Positions 42,342 through 51,926 of a stretch of DNA of 64,000 nt are shown here, one piece after another. Positions within the stretch are counted from its first letter, which is position 1. The number at the start of each line of letters is the position of its first letter. Both the position numbers and the translations under genes were made by a program. The notes beneath the pieces were generated by a model. The model made no database searches and had not been told where the DNA came from. It saw only the letters and a list, made by a program, of their open reading frames with translations. Origin of the DNA: Methylophaga lonarensis MPL (lineage in GTDB: Bacteria; Pseudomonadota; Gammaproteobacteria; Nitrosococcales; Methylophagaceae); the NCBI RefSeq assembly GCF_000349205.1, contig NZ_APHR01000040.1:1-64000 (forward strand). The letters are read 5' to 3'.

Positions 42342-43190
42342 ATGACAGAAAAACTTCGCACAGTGACAAGAATTGTTCGCGGCGATGCCACCGCTGATGG
42401 TGCGGGCGTGCAACTGAAACGCATTATTGGTGGTGCAGAGCTGGATATGTTGGATCCGTTTCTGATGCTTGATGCCTTTGGTAGCGATAAGCCACAGGAT
42501 TATATTGGTGGCTTTCCACCGCATCCACACCGTGGTTTTGAAACAGTCACCTATATGCTGGCAGGCAAAATGCGTCATCAGGACAGCGCTGGCAACGCCG
42601 GTGTCATTGAAGCAGGTGGTGTTCAGTGGATGACGGCAGCAAGCGGCATTATTCACTCGGAAATGCCGGAGCAGGAAGAGGGCTTGTTGGCTGGATATCA
42701 GTTGTGGGTCAACCTGCCAGCATCCGAAAAAATGTCAGCACCTCGCTATCAGGAAATATCGGCTGAGGCCATTACGGTGGAACAGCATGATGACGGTCTG
42801 ACCATTCGGGTTGTCGCCGGTGAAACACGTCAGGGCAATACAGGTGTGATTGATAATCCTTTTGTTGATCCACTGTACCTGGTGGTGGATGCACCTGCTG
42901 GCAGTCAGCTTAACGAACAGGTCAAGGAAGGCCACAATGCCTTTATTTATCTGAGCAAAGGCAAACTGAATGTGGCTGATACAGCGCGTTCGATTCAGGC
43001 CGGCGAGTTGGCGGTATTGTCAGACGGTGATGCGTTGCGACTGACCGCAGAGCAGGACAGCAGCTTTATCCTTGTTTCTGGCAAGCCGCTGAACGAGCCG
43101 GTGGCTAAAGGCGGACCATTTGTGATGAATACCCGTGCAGAAGTCGAGCAGGCCTTCGCCGACTATCGCAGTGGTCAATTAGTGCAATAA
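42342..43190 (+). CDS. Pirin family protein
   Basis: A 282-residue bicupin. The N-terminal cupin shows FPPHPHRGFETVTYML with the metal-binding HPHRGFE and GGVQWMTAASGIIHSEM; the second half is the pirin C-terminal domain (IYLSKGKLNVADTARSI, GGPFVMNT). Bacterial pirins act as quercetinase-like dioxygenases or redox regulators. Co-transcribed with doxX and azoR; a terminator follows. Confidence 0.95.
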   Translation: MTEKLRTVTRIVRGDATADGAGVQLKRIIGGAELDMLDPFLMLDAFGSDKPQDYIGGFPPHPHRGFETVTYMLAGKMRHQDSAGNAGVIEAGGVQWMTAASGIIHSEMPEQEEGLLAGYQLWVNLPASEKMSAPRYQEISAEAITVEQHDDGLTIRVVAGETRQGNTGVIDNPFVDPLYLVVDAPAGSQLNEQVKEGHNAFIYLSKGKLNVADTARSIQAGELAVLSDGDALRLTAEQDSSFILVSGKPLNEPVAKGGPFVMNTRAEVEQAFADYRSGQLVQ

Positions 43191-43192
43191 CT

Positions 43193-43236
43193 CTCAAGCC
43201 CCGACTATGGCTTCATATTCGGGGCTTGAGTTTTTT
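43193..43236 (+). terminator. Rho-independent terminator after the pirin gene
   Basis: A 12-bp perfect stem (CTCAAGCCCCGA at 43193-43204 with TCGGGGCTTGAG at 43219-43230) followed by six Ts. Confidence 0.94.
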
Positions 43237-43291
43237 AGAGCCTGATAAGTTTGCATCAATGTTCTGCCTGTAATGGTGCAAGGCTCAGAGT

Positions 43292-44608
43292 TTAAAACAC
43301 CAGCTGTCCGCGAATCTGCAAGGCTTTGGCTTGTTGTTTGGTTTGTGCCGTCTGGTTTAGATCAACATGGTTGTAATTAGCCATAAAACGCACCGATTGA
43401 GTGGCGTACCAGTTCAAGCCCACGGTCCATAACTCGGCTTTATTATCTGAACGTATGCCATTGTGTTGCCCTTGAAGATGGGCGTCTGAATAACGCACCA
43501 CCAGCTCAAAGGCACCATAGCCACCTTCGTTGAGTGCTTGTGCCGGTCGAATTCCACCAATACGACCTGTGGATGCCTGATAACCGCGGCTTTCTCCAGT
43601 CAGCATGTAATTACCGGCAATCGTCCAGCCCTGTTGCTGGCGATGCTGTCCTGCACTGTTGATCTGCTGTTGAAACCATTCCGATTGCATGGACCATGGA
43701 CCGCGAATATAGGCCGCTTCCAGTCCATAGGTTTGGCTGCTTCGCACTGACTCCAGTCTGCTTTGGAAAAGATCTGCACTGGCAATGCTGATTTCAGGTC
43801 GGCTGGAGAAGGTCAGATCCCGGTATTGCCGTCCCGCATCTGAATGCGTATTACGATAATTCTGGTAGTAGGATGAAATACCCAGATGCAAATGCTGCTG
43901 ATCGCGACTATAGGGAGCATAGCTCAGGCGAGAACCGATACCATAGCGACTGTCCTGATAATTCGCTCGGGATTCGCCCAGCCAACCGGCGGTTGCCCAT
44001 GACCAGGATTGTCCGCCGCCAGTCAGGCTGAGTCCGTTTTGCCTGCCAGCGCTGAACAGATTACTGGGCAAGCTGCGTTCCATCAGACCTATATTGCCAA
44101 TACCGGTCAATGCTTCCAGTCCGCTGGGCATCTTGTGGCGGCCCAGCGTGATATTGACTGCATCAAATCCGCTATAGCCAATAAACAGATCGGTTGCATT
44201 GGTCTGATTGCCGGCAAAATCAAATTCCAGTTTGTATTGCCAGTCATTATGAACATGTCCTTGCATGCCCAGCCTGGCGTTACGGATTCGGGCATCTGTT
44301 TCACGACTGCTTGATGCTTGCTTGATCACGCCGTAATCGGTATGTAATCGACCGCCAATTTTGACGGCAAATGCCTGATCATGACTTTCGACTATTAAAC
44401 CGTTGGCATCTAGTGTGACCGTATCTGGAGCTTTTGTGGGTTCAGCTGGGCTGACAGCCGCCATCAGTTGTTGATAGTCTTGCGTTGAAAGGTTGCCGTT
44501 ATGGTGAAGTAATTCAATCAAACGACTGAGCTGCTGAGTTTCAGCCATGACGGGACTTGTTATTAACAAGCTGCCGATAGCCAGGCTGGACGAGATGAAT
44601 CTGTTCAT
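43292..44608 (-). CDS. OprP/OprO-type outer-membrane porin
   Basis: A 438-residue beta-barrel porin with signal peptide (ISSSLAIGSLLITSPVMA) and a short N-terminal coiled region (LSRLIELLHHNGNLSTQDYQ) as in phosphate-selective porins. Landmarks are KIGGRLHTDYG, RNARLGMQGHVHNDWQYKLE and LGRHKMPSGLEALTGIGNIG followed by LMERSLPSNLF; it ends in F (GQLVF), the usual terminal aromatic residue. The family passes phosphate or polyphosphate in Pseudomonas; specificity here is not known. Confidence 0.9.
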   Translation of the reverse strand: MNRFISSSLAIGSLLITSPVMAETQQLSRLIELLHHNGNLSTQDYQQLMAAVSPAEPTKAPDTVTLDANGLIVESHDQAFAVKIGGRLHTDYGVIKQASSSRETDARIRNARLGMQGHVHNDWQYKLEFDFAGNQTNATDLFIGYSGFDAVNITLGRHKMPSGLEALTGIGNIGLMERSLPSNLFSAGRQNGLSLTGGGQSWSWATAGWLGESRANYQDSRYGIGSRLSYAPYSRDQQHLHLGISSYYQNYRNTHSDAGRQYRDLTFSSRPEISIASADLFQSRLESVRSSQTYGLEAAYIRGPWSMQSEWFQQQINSAGQHRQQQGWTIAGNYMLTGESRGYQASTGRIGGIRPAQALNEGGYGAFELVVRYSDAHLQGQHNGIRSDNKAELWTVGLNWYATQSVRFMANYNHVDLNQTAQTKQQAKALQIRGQLVF

Positions 44609-44757
44609 ATGCGCTCCTTGATACTGCTGATATGTATGCTGCAGGGTCAGTATAGGAAAGCAATTGCCTGTTCATCAGATGTTAATGTTGTGACAAATTT
44701 CTGTTCATCTTGACGCTATAACATAGGCAACTCCTCAACAAAGCATGGAGTTTTACG

Positions 44758-45216
44758 ATGAAGACGAAATTGGTATGGGCACCTCTGGCAGTGATGATGG
44801 CATTTTTGCCACTGCATGTAAGCGCAGATGTGGCGCAGTCATGTGTGATGCCAACGGAAGATGAAGTGGCTCAGTTGTTTGAACGCTGGAATGCCTCGCT
44901 GGCAACCGGTGAGCCTGCAAAGGTGGCCGCCAACTATCTGGACAATGCAGTGTTGTTGCCAACCGTTTCCAATGAAATGCGCACCAGCACGGAAACAATC
45001 GAAGCTTATTTTGTTGATTTCCTTGAGAAAAAGCCGCAAGGTGTGATTGACCAACGAGTGATTACACGCAGCTGCAATTCAGCATCAGACGTGGGTATTT
45101 ATACCTTTACCTTCGATGATGGTGAACAGGTCCAGGCTCGCTACAGCTATATCTACGACTATGTCGATGGCCAATGGCTGATTCGCCATCACCATTCATC
45201 AGCAATGCCTGAATAA
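44758..45216 (+). CDS. Exported NTF2-fold protein, SgcJ/EcaC (DUF4440-like)
   Basis: A 152-residue protein with signal peptide (LAVMMAFLPLHVSA) and an NTF2/SnoaL-like domain: VAQLFERWNASLATGEPAKV, AANYLDNAVLLPTVS, and YSYIYDYVDGQWLIRHHHSS at the end. Periplasmic and probably catalytic or ligand-binding in the SgcJ/EcaC group, with unknown substrate. The gene stands alone, with a terminator after it. Confidence 0.88.
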   Translation: MKTKLVWAPLAVMMAFLPLHVSADVAQSCVMPTEDEVAQLFERWNASLATGEPAKVAANYLDNAVLLPTVSNEMRTSTETIEAYFVDFLEKKPQGVIDQRVITRSCNSASDVGIYTFTFDDGEQVQARYSYIYDYVDGQWLIRHHHSSAMPE

Positions 45217-45240
45217 GTTCGGCAATCACTGAATAAATCG

Positions 45241-45270
45241 AAAAGGCTGGCAATTTTGCCGGCCTTTTTT
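45241..45270. terminator. Bidirectional terminator between the NTF2-fold gene and the response regulator
   Basis: A near-perfect hairpin AAAAGGCTGGCAA / TTGCCGGCCTTTT (45241-45253 with 45256-45268, one T-G wobble) and T-rich tails in both directions. Confidence 0.88.
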
Positions 45271-45943
45271 ATTCATCACTCAGGCAATAACCCATGCCGC
45301 GAATGGTTCTTATGTACTGAGTTTGAAAGGGCTCATCAATCTTGCGGCGTAATCTTCTGATATAGACATCTACGACATTGGTCAGTGGGTCGGCATTTGC
45401 TTCCCAGACGTTGGTCAGAATCCGTTCACGACTGAATACCTTGCGCGGTGCAGACATCAGTAATTCCAATAAGCGCAGTTCAGTGGCTGTCAGATTAAGC
45501 AGTGATCCCTTGCACTTTGCCTGCATAGTGTCCAGATCCAGTTCCAGATGAGCAAATTGCAGCAGTCTCGATTCAGTGGCATTCAAGTGGCGATTGGCCA
45601 GCACTTCAATGCGCGCCAGTAATTCTTCAAACGCAAATGGCTTGCCCAGATAATCGTCGGCACCATTACGCAGGCCTTCGATGCGTTGATTAACATCAGA
45701 CAGTGCTGACAACATCAGGATTTTTACGGGCAGTTTTTGAGCGCGAATTAACTGACATATCGTCACACCATCCTTGTTTGGCAACATGCGATCCAGAATC
45801 AACACGCGGGGCTGCCGGGCTATGGTTTCTGACAGTACATGGTCGCCATCACTGACTACCGAGACAAAATAGCCTTCGGCCTTGAGCCCACGATAGAGAA
45901 AGTCAGCGACTTTCTGATCATCTTCTGCAATCAATACATTCAT
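45269..45943 (-). CDS. OmpR-family response regulator
   Basis: A 224-residue regulator: receiver domain residues ~1-115 (VLIAEDDQKVADFLYRGL, phosphoacceptor Asp in VLILDRMLPNKDG, KPFAFEELLARI) and an OmpR/PhoB winged-helix DNA-binding domain (~125-222, LTATELRLLELLMSAP, VDVYIRRLRRKI). It overlaps the kinase gene by ATGA and forms one operon with it. Confidence 0.95.
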   Translation of the reverse strand: MNVLIAEDDQKVADFLYRGLKAEGYFVSVVSDGDHVLSETIARQPRVLILDRMLPNKDGVTICQLIRAQKLPVKILMLSALSDVNQRIEGLRNGADDYLGKPFAFEELLARIEVLANRHLNATESRLLQFAHLELDLDTMQAKCKGSLLNLTATELRLLELLMSAPRKVFSRERILTNVWEANADPLTNVVDVYIRRLRRKIDEPFQTQYIRTIRGMGYCLSDE

Positions 45944-47525
45944 TCGTGTTCATCCATGAGAGGTAATTCGATTTTCACTCGGGTGCCTTCTCCGAGTGTG
46001 CTTTCCACGGCTATCTGGCCATGATGTGACTCAATGATATAACGGCACAGGCACAAGCCGATCCCAAGCCCATCGGGTCTAAGTTTACGAGCGCCATCTG
46101 CTCTGAAATAGCGGTCAAAAATATGCTGTTGATCATCGTCTGAAATACCAATACCGCTATCTGCAATAATGATTTCCACAACGCTGTCGACTTGAATTGT
46201 CAGTGCAACAGGCGTTTTGGCTGGCGAGTATCTGGCAGCATTGTCCAGTACGATAATCACGGCTTGTTGAATCTTGTCGAGATCGATCAGCAGTGCGTTA
46301 TGGAGCTTTTCATCAGGGATATATTCAAAACTGTGCAGGGTAATGCCATGTTGCATCAGTGCTGCCGCTGCCTGTTTTGAAAGTGATTGAGCAAGTTGCT
46401 CAACGGTCACCGAACGCAGGCGTAATTGCATTTCCTGATCACCGCGAATCAACATCAGCAGATCATCAATCCTGTCAGAAAGTTGATTGGCCGTGTCTGC
46501 AATGCGCAGCAAGCTCTCTTTGTAGATTTCCGGCGATTTGTCCTGTCCTCGCAGGCTGATTTCTGCCTCACCACGAATGGCCGTGGCCGGCGTGCGCAGT
46601 TCATGACTGACGTCAGCCAGAAAACGCTTTTGCTGCTGTTCGGCAGATTGTAGTTGTTCAATCGCGTGTTGCAGCTGGCGTGTGCGCTCAGTGACTTTTT
46701 GTTCGATCTGTCTTGAGTGTTCTTCTTCCTTCTTGAGCGAGTTTTGCAAGCTGGCGGCCATCTGGTTAAAGCTGCGCGACAGCATGGTGAACTCTGAATG
46801 ACCCTGTTCGGGGAGTCGATAGCTGAGGTCGCCATCCGCCAGTGCCGAGGTGCCTTTGAGTAGTTGCTCAAGTGGTCGATACAAAGAGCGAGATAACAGC
46901 AGTGCCAGCAAAATAGCCGTGATACTGCCAAAAATCATCACGCCAATCACCAGGCTACGTACCGGCTCAGTGCTTCGGCAGCGGCAGTCTCGGCTTTTGC
47001 AGAACGCTGACGTTGCAAATCGATGGCCTCAGCTATGACATGCTTGAGATCCAGTCCTTCCAGATTGTCGAATATTTCAATCAGCAGTCGCCATAAATCA
47101 GGGTCAGAGAGAGGTTGAGCGTCTTTTTCTTCCAGGCTGCGTTGCAGAGCCTGAACATTGGTTTCGAGGATTGACAGCGTCTTCATCTGTTGGCTGATGG
47201 CGGCATAATCCTCGGCAGATTCAGCCAGTCTTTGGTCATGCAATATCAGCGCATTGAGATTTACCAGCTGGTTATTCATTTGCCGAAGGTAATTGTCTCG
47301 CTGATAGATTGGCGACTCCTTGACCAGCAGTGCCTGTGCGACCCAGACTTTTAATCGTTGTTTATCGGCGCCGAGCGAGATGAATTCGCTGAGCATCTGG
47401 TTGGCGATTCGACTGCGTTCAACGTGATAACTTGCCACTCCTGAAACCCAAACGGCAAGACCGGTTTGAAGCAAGGTAATCAGCAGCAGCAGAAAAAATG
47501 CCAGATAGAGTTTATGCCTGAACAA
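45940..47525 (-). pseudogene. Sensor histidine kinase, split by a frameshift
   Basis: The N-terminal part (47525 down to 46947, 192 residues) has TM1 (LYLAFFLLLLITLLQTGLAV) and a mostly helical periplasmic sensor domain, and then stops just before a second membrane span. The following frame begins in the preceding sequence with STEPVRSLVIGVMIFGSITA, i.e. TM2, HAMP (SRSLYRPLEQLL), HisKA with FLADVSHELRTPATAIRGE and HATPase (DNAARYSPAK, DSGIGISDDD, DGLGIGLCLC). One missing base in about 46965-47000 would rejoin them to a ~528-residue kinase. Both parts could be translated separately (ATGA overlap), but a kinase with a normal two-span input module is the simpler reading. Confidence 0.88.
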
Positions 47526-47669
47526 AGGCTTCTCCTATTAAGCGAGTGATGACAGTTTATAGAAAAGCAAACGAAGCTAAAAATCCCGGGCTGTTTTTGG
47601 CTCAACCTTTGGCAGTTTCAATTGTCATTAGTGAATAAGCAATCAAGCCCCCAACCAGCGAGGTATGTT

Positions 47670-48209
47670 ATGAAACCCACGATGATGAGTTTAGCGCTAT
47701 TGAGTTTTTCTGTATCGGCCAGTGCCGCAAGCGAGTGTCCGGACTTTCTGAACTTCGATTTGCCCAGATTACACAGCAATGACACGGTGAATCTCTGCGA
47801 GGTGGCAGCGGGCAAGCCACTGTTGGTGGTGAATACTGCCAGTCATTGTGGTTTTACCAAACAGTTTGAAGGCCTGGAGGCACTGCATCAGCAATATAAG
47901 GATGCAGGTTTGTATGTGATTGGTTTTGCCAGCAATGATTTTAATCAGGAAGCAGCCGATGAAGCCGAAGTGGCCAGAGTCTGTCAGGAAAATTTTGGCG
48001 TGACCTTCACCATGATTTCGCCAAGCTTTGTCAAAGGCTCGCGAGCCAACCCGGTGTTTCAGGCCATTAATGCCCAGAGCAAGGAGCCGGGTTGGAACTT
48101 CAATAAATACCTGCTCGATGGGCAGGGGCAGGTTGTAGAGCATTTCTCCAGTCGGGTCAAACCGTCTGATAAAAAGCTGACTTCAGCGATTGAGGCCTTG
48201 CTGCAGTAG
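47670..48209 (+). CDS. Exported glutathione peroxidase
   Basis: A 179-residue thioredoxin-fold peroxidase with signal peptide (MMSLALLSFSVSASA). Catalytic Cys in VVNTASHCGFTKQFEGLEAL (Cys in place of selenocysteine), then FASNDFNQEAADEAEVARVC and WNFNKYLLDGQGQVVEHF. It reduces hydroperoxides in the periplasm, probably with a thioredoxin-type donor. ATG at 47670 is preferred (GAGG seven bases upstream); a 16-residue longer form begins at 47622. Confidence 0.92.
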   Translation: MKPTMMSLALLSFSVSASAASECPDFLNFDLPRLHSNDTVNLCEVAAGKPLLVVNTASHCGFTKQFEGLEALHQQYKDAGLYVIGFASNDFNQEAADEAEVARVCQENFGVTFTMISPSFVKGSRANPVFQAINAQSKEPGWNFNKYLLDGQGQVVEHFSSRVKPSDKKLTSAIEALLQ

Positions 48210-48212
48210 TTC

Positions 48213-49411
48213 CTAGTAGACCAGTTGCAAGCGTGCCTGAACCAGGGCCGGATTGGCGCCGCGCTGATCATTGTCTCTGATTCGCAGTACTTTGACGTAT
48301 TCTGTCAGCACGCTGATATTGGGATTGAGGATCCAGCTCAATCCCAGTGTTGCATTGTATTGATGACCGCCGCTGACATGCCGGTTTGACAGATCCAGAC
48401 TGCTCAGTCGTAACCCTATTCGCCAGGCCCCGGGACCGCCGTGTTGAACATTACGTGCTGGTTTCAGGCGACCGAATGTACCTTTTTCGTGATTATATGG
48501 TTGCGGTTCACCCGTCAGAATCCATGACAGATCAACATGCCAACCATAAAAACCCAGCGTGTGTTTACCGGGCTGCTGATCGAGTCTGGCATCCGGCACC
48601 AGCAAATAATTGACTTCTGCCTGAACTGCCAGGCTGTCAATGGCAATGGCTTTTTCCAGTCCGAATAACCAGTAATCACGGGCAAAAAAATTACCGGTAT
48701 CAATCAGGCGAGTGTCACTGATACGGGTTTCCGGGCGCTGGCGAAGTCGCATTTCACCACTACTGGCATTGTTTCGATAGGCAACGGCGAGTCCAAAATG
48801 TTGAATATCACCATCATCGCTGTGCGGGGCGAAAGTCGTGCGGGCTGTGATGCCATAGCGGCTATCTGCAAAGCCAGTTTCGGTGCCTGTTCGAAAGATA
48901 CCGATAGCACGGGTATGGTGCCGACTGTGATGATGCAGTTCTACACCAAAAGCTCGTGTTGGCGATAGCAGACTGCTCAGCGAACGTTCCATAAAGGCTA
49001 AATCCCTGACGCTGGTCAGCGTTCCAGGCCAAATGGTTCTTTGAAATGACCAAGAGTGAAGCGATAGCCATTGTCGTTTCGATATCGCAATATGGCATCC
49101 CGAATCGCAGAACGGCCGTCACGGGCAAAATCATAGGTGAGATCCATCATCCAGTATTCGCCAAAGTCGACTTTGGCATTCAGCCGGGCACGGCGCACAT
49201 TAGTGCCATCGGAAAAGTCGCTATGACGATCATTATCAAACCAGCCAGCATCCAGCTGTAATCGTGTTCCAAGCTGCCAGGCAAATTGTGAATCTGCTGA
49301 TTGGTAACACAGCGGTAGCTGACATTTTGCTGTTTTGGCTGACTCTTCGGCCAGCAGCGGATTGGCAGACAGCAGTAAAAGGCAGATAAAAGTACGGGTA
49401 ATAAACGACAA
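48213..49411 (-). pseudogene. Second OprP-type porin, frameshifted
   Basis: Signal peptide SFITRTFICLLLLSANPLLA after a TTG at 49411 with AAAGGAG upstream; then LGTRLQLDAGWFDNDRHSDF, RRARLNAKVDFGEYWMMDLT and LGHFKEPFGLER, where the frame stops at 49016. The next frame gives TSVRDLAFMERSLSS and continues to the barrel end at 48213, finishing in QLVY. GAACGCTGACC at about 49010-49025 needs one added base to give the family text GLE-x-LTSVRDLAFMER. The joined barrel is about 400 residues. The alternative start at 49453 is less likely. Confidence 0.88.
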
Positions 49412-49601
49412 TCCAGACTCCTTTCCAATGGCTGACAGCTCAGCCAGTGCCATAGGATAAAGGCTGGCTTCCCGAGGTTGTTAGTGAATTTATCCTGACA
49501 TTGCCGAAACGCTATCTTGAGCAAATCATATTGATTAGACTGCAATGGATCAGTAGCACTGGCTGTTGAGAATTTTTCCGCTATTTTTTCAAAGATTATT
49601 C

Positions 49602-50003
49602 ATGAAACTATCAAAACATATACTGGTGCTGGCTGTGGTGGCACTGATTGGCTGTAGCAGCGAGACCGCTGAAGTTGAAAATCGAATTCCTGTGATCGAT
49701 ATGACGGATCAAGACAGCATTCAGGAGAGTTTGAAGCAGATTCGTGCCAGCCTTTCCGAACAGGAGCTGCATCAATTGGCACAATCACTGAACATGCTGA
49801 TGATGAATACCATGGCTGTGGTTGAGGAGCGGCTGGCAGAAGAAGATCCTGTTCGCCATCAACAATGCGCCAATGGTGAAATGGCTGATGTCAATGAACA
49901 GATGGAGTGCACGAACTGGCTGATGTCGGCAGTTGATGCTGAAATGAAACTGGCGATGGATGGTAAAACCGCCTACCAGTTGATTCATCAATACGGACAA
50001 TAA
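49602..50003 (+). CDS. Small lipoprotein (DUF6694-like)
   Basis: A 133-residue protein with a lipoprotein signal peptide: LVLAVVALIGCSS, with cysteine at the lipobox. The mature part is helical and acidic (IDMTDQDSIQESLKQIRASL SEQELHQLAQSLNMLMMNTM read in two pieces) and contains two further cysteines (HQQCANG, MECTNW). It may belong to the DUF6694 lipoprotein family, tentatively. Start ATG 49602 rather than 49566 because the lipobox distance then is normal. Confidence 0.75.
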   Translation: MKLSKHILVLAVVALIGCSSETAEVENRIPVIDMTDQDSIQESLKQIRASLSEQELHQLAQSLNMLMMNTMAVVEERLAEEDPVRHQQCANGEMADVNEQMECTNWLMSAVDAEMKLAMDGKTAYQLIHQYGQ

Positions 50004-50014
50004 ACCTGACACAT

Positions 50015-50039
50015 AAAAAACCGGCTAAGCCGGTTTTTT
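50015..50039. terminator. Bidirectional terminator between the lipoprotein and the reductase gene
   Basis: AAAAAACCGGC / GCCGGTTTTTT stem (11 bp, 3-base loop) with T-runs on both strands, placed between two convergent genes. Confidence 0.9.
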
Positions 50040-50047
50040 TATGTGTA

Positions 50048-51151
50048 TCAAGCTTGTTTGAGGAAGGGATAGTCGATATATCCTCTCTCATCGCCGCCGT
50101 AAAAACTGTTCGGGTCAGGTTCGTTCAATGGCGCATCGTTGGCAAATCGCTCCGGTAGATCCGGGTTTGCGATGAACAACTTGCCGAAGGAGATCAGATC
50201 GGCTTTGCCGGAGCTCAGCGCTTCATTGCCAGAAAAATAATCGTAGTTGCTATTGGTCATATAGACACCATTCCACAGTTGACGTAACTGACTGATGTCA
50301 AAATAGGGACCGGCAGCTCCTAGTGTTTCAGCACCCATCTCAGTGATGTGTAAATATGCCAGCTTGAATCGGTTTAACTGGTCGACAACATAGCTGAAAG
50401 TCGCTTCCGGGTTGGAATCATAGAGGTCGTTGAAAGGTTGCAGCGGCGACAGACGAATACCAACACGTTTTGAATCCCATATCTCGCAGACAGCCTCAGT
50501 CACTTCCATCAACAATCGAGCGCGATTTTCGACACTGCCGCCATACTGATCTTCACGCTTATTGGTGCCGTCGCGTAAAAACTGATCCAGCAGATAACCA
50601 TTGGCACCATGAATTTCAACCCCATCAAAACCGGCTTCTTTGGCACAGCGAGCAGCATGACGATACTGTTCGATAATGTGTTGAATTTCATCAACACTCA
50701 GTTCGTGAGGAGTCTCGTAAGGTTTCAGGCCTTCATAGGTAAAGACTTCGCCTGCAGGCTTGATGGCCGAGGGCGCGTAGGGCAATTGTCCGTTTGGCAG
50801 CATTGATGAGTGAGAGACGCGTCCACAGTGCCAGAGTTGAACAAAAATCAATCCTTGTTCGGCATGAACAGCATCTGTGACTTTTTTCCATCCGTCGATT
50901 TGAGCCTGGCTGTGAATGCCGGGTGTCAGCGGGTAACCCAATGCATCATCCGCAATTTGTGCTCCTTCACTGATGATAAGTCCTGCACTGGCTCGTTGGC
51001 GGTAGTAAGTCACGTTCATTTCTGTCGGCACCAGACCCTCACCGGCACGATTGCGTGTTAAAGGGGCCATGACTACTCTGTTTTTCAAGGTCAGATCGCC
51101 GATCTGAATGGGGGATAACAGGTTTGTTGGTTGGGCATTACTGTGATTCAT
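50048..51151 (-). CDS. Old Yellow Enzyme-type alkene reductase (NemA-like)
   Basis: A 367-residue FMN-dependent TIM-barrel enzyme that reduces activated alkenes, nitro esters and N-ethylmaleimide with NAD(P)H. Motifs: LKNRVVMAPLTRNRAG, QLWHCGRVSHSSMLPNG, FDGVEIHGANGYLLDQFLRD, NKREDQYGGSVENRARLLME and the C-terminal LISFGKLFIANPDLPERF. The start ATG at 51151 is chosen for the AGGAG site just upstream; an extension to 51193 lacks homology. Confidence 0.94.
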   Translation of the reverse strand: MNHSNAQPTNLLSPIQIGDLTLKNRVVMAPLTRNRAGEGLVPTEMNVTYYRQRASAGLIISEGAQIADDALGYPLTPGIHSQAQIDGWKKVTDAVHAEQGLIFVQLWHCGRVSHSSMLPNGQLPYAPSAIKPAGEVFTYEGLKPYETPHELSVDEIQHIIEQYRHAARCAKEAGFDGVEIHGANGYLLDQFLRDGTNKREDQYGGSVENRARLLMEVTEAVCEIWDSKRVGIRLSPLQPFNDLYDSNPEATFSYVVDQLNRFKLAYLHITEMGAETLGAAGPYFDISQLRQLWNGVYMTNSNYDYFSGNEALSSGKADLISFGKLFIANPDLPERFANDAPLNEPDPNSFYGGDERGYIDYPFLKQA

Positions 51152-51360
51152 TGGGACTCCTGTGGCGGAACTGGGGGCTAATAAGATGAACAAGCCCTCG
51201 AATGCAGAAACGATTGCTGAATGAGTTTATCGTTGCAGAAACTTTTATAAAGGCTTATTTGTAGAACAGTTTGTTCTTGTATTGAGAATAATTTGTGAGT
51301 TATCAGAAACATCAGGAAAGGCGGACCGAGTCGGGCAGGCCGACTCAACCTGAGCTTAAG

Positions 51361-51774
51361 CTACTCGCTGTCTGCTTGTTCAGAGCTTGATGGTTGAGTG
51401 AGCAGTTCCCGTATGAAGGCCATCTCTTCAGGCAGTTTTTCACAATGCGAAATATCACCACTACAACGAACACAGGCATAGGCATACCAACCGGCATCAA
51501 TCACCCGATCACGATGCGGTTCAGGGACTTGACCTGCGGTGCCTACCAATGAGCTGGCGCGTGCCAGGATATAACCATGTTGGCGTTGGCATTGCATCTG
51601 TTGCATGGGATCGTCGAAATTGTATTGCTGTTTGATTTGCATGCCGGTTTGATACAGATACTGCATTTCGACATAAACCAGTCGAAGCGGATCGCCCGTA
51701 CCCAGTTGCGATACGGCGCCCGCCTGAGCGAGTAGTGGAAACATCAGCAACAAAGCCATCAGTTGGGTTTTCAT
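51361..51774 (-). CDS. Small exported cysteine-containing protein
   Basis: A 137-residue protein with a signal peptide (LMALLLMFPLLAQA). The mature part has Tyr/Gln-rich text (YVEMQYLYQTGMQIKQQY) and several cysteines (MQCQRQHG, YACVRCSGDISHCEKLP) that could form disulfides. No family recognised. Convergent-free and monocistronic. Start at ATG 51774, about 15 residues downstream of the longest frame. Confidence 0.68.
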   Translation of the reverse strand: MKTQLMALLLMFPLLAQAGAVSQLGTGDPLRLVYVEMQYLYQTGMQIKQQYNFDDPMQQMQCQRQHGYILARASSLVGTAGQVPEPHRDRVIDAGWYAYACVRCSGDISHCEKLPEEMAFIRELLTQPSSSEQADSE

Positions 51775-51926
51775 GGGGCATTCCTGGGTACAATCTGCAT
51801 CATCGCAGTCAGTTATCAATATCTTCCAGCAAAGTTCACGCTTTGCTAGCGTTCAGAATCAAGCACCAGGCGTGAAGACAGAGTGAAGCCTGATTCAGCT
51901 TTCAATATCCATCTTCATCACTCAGA

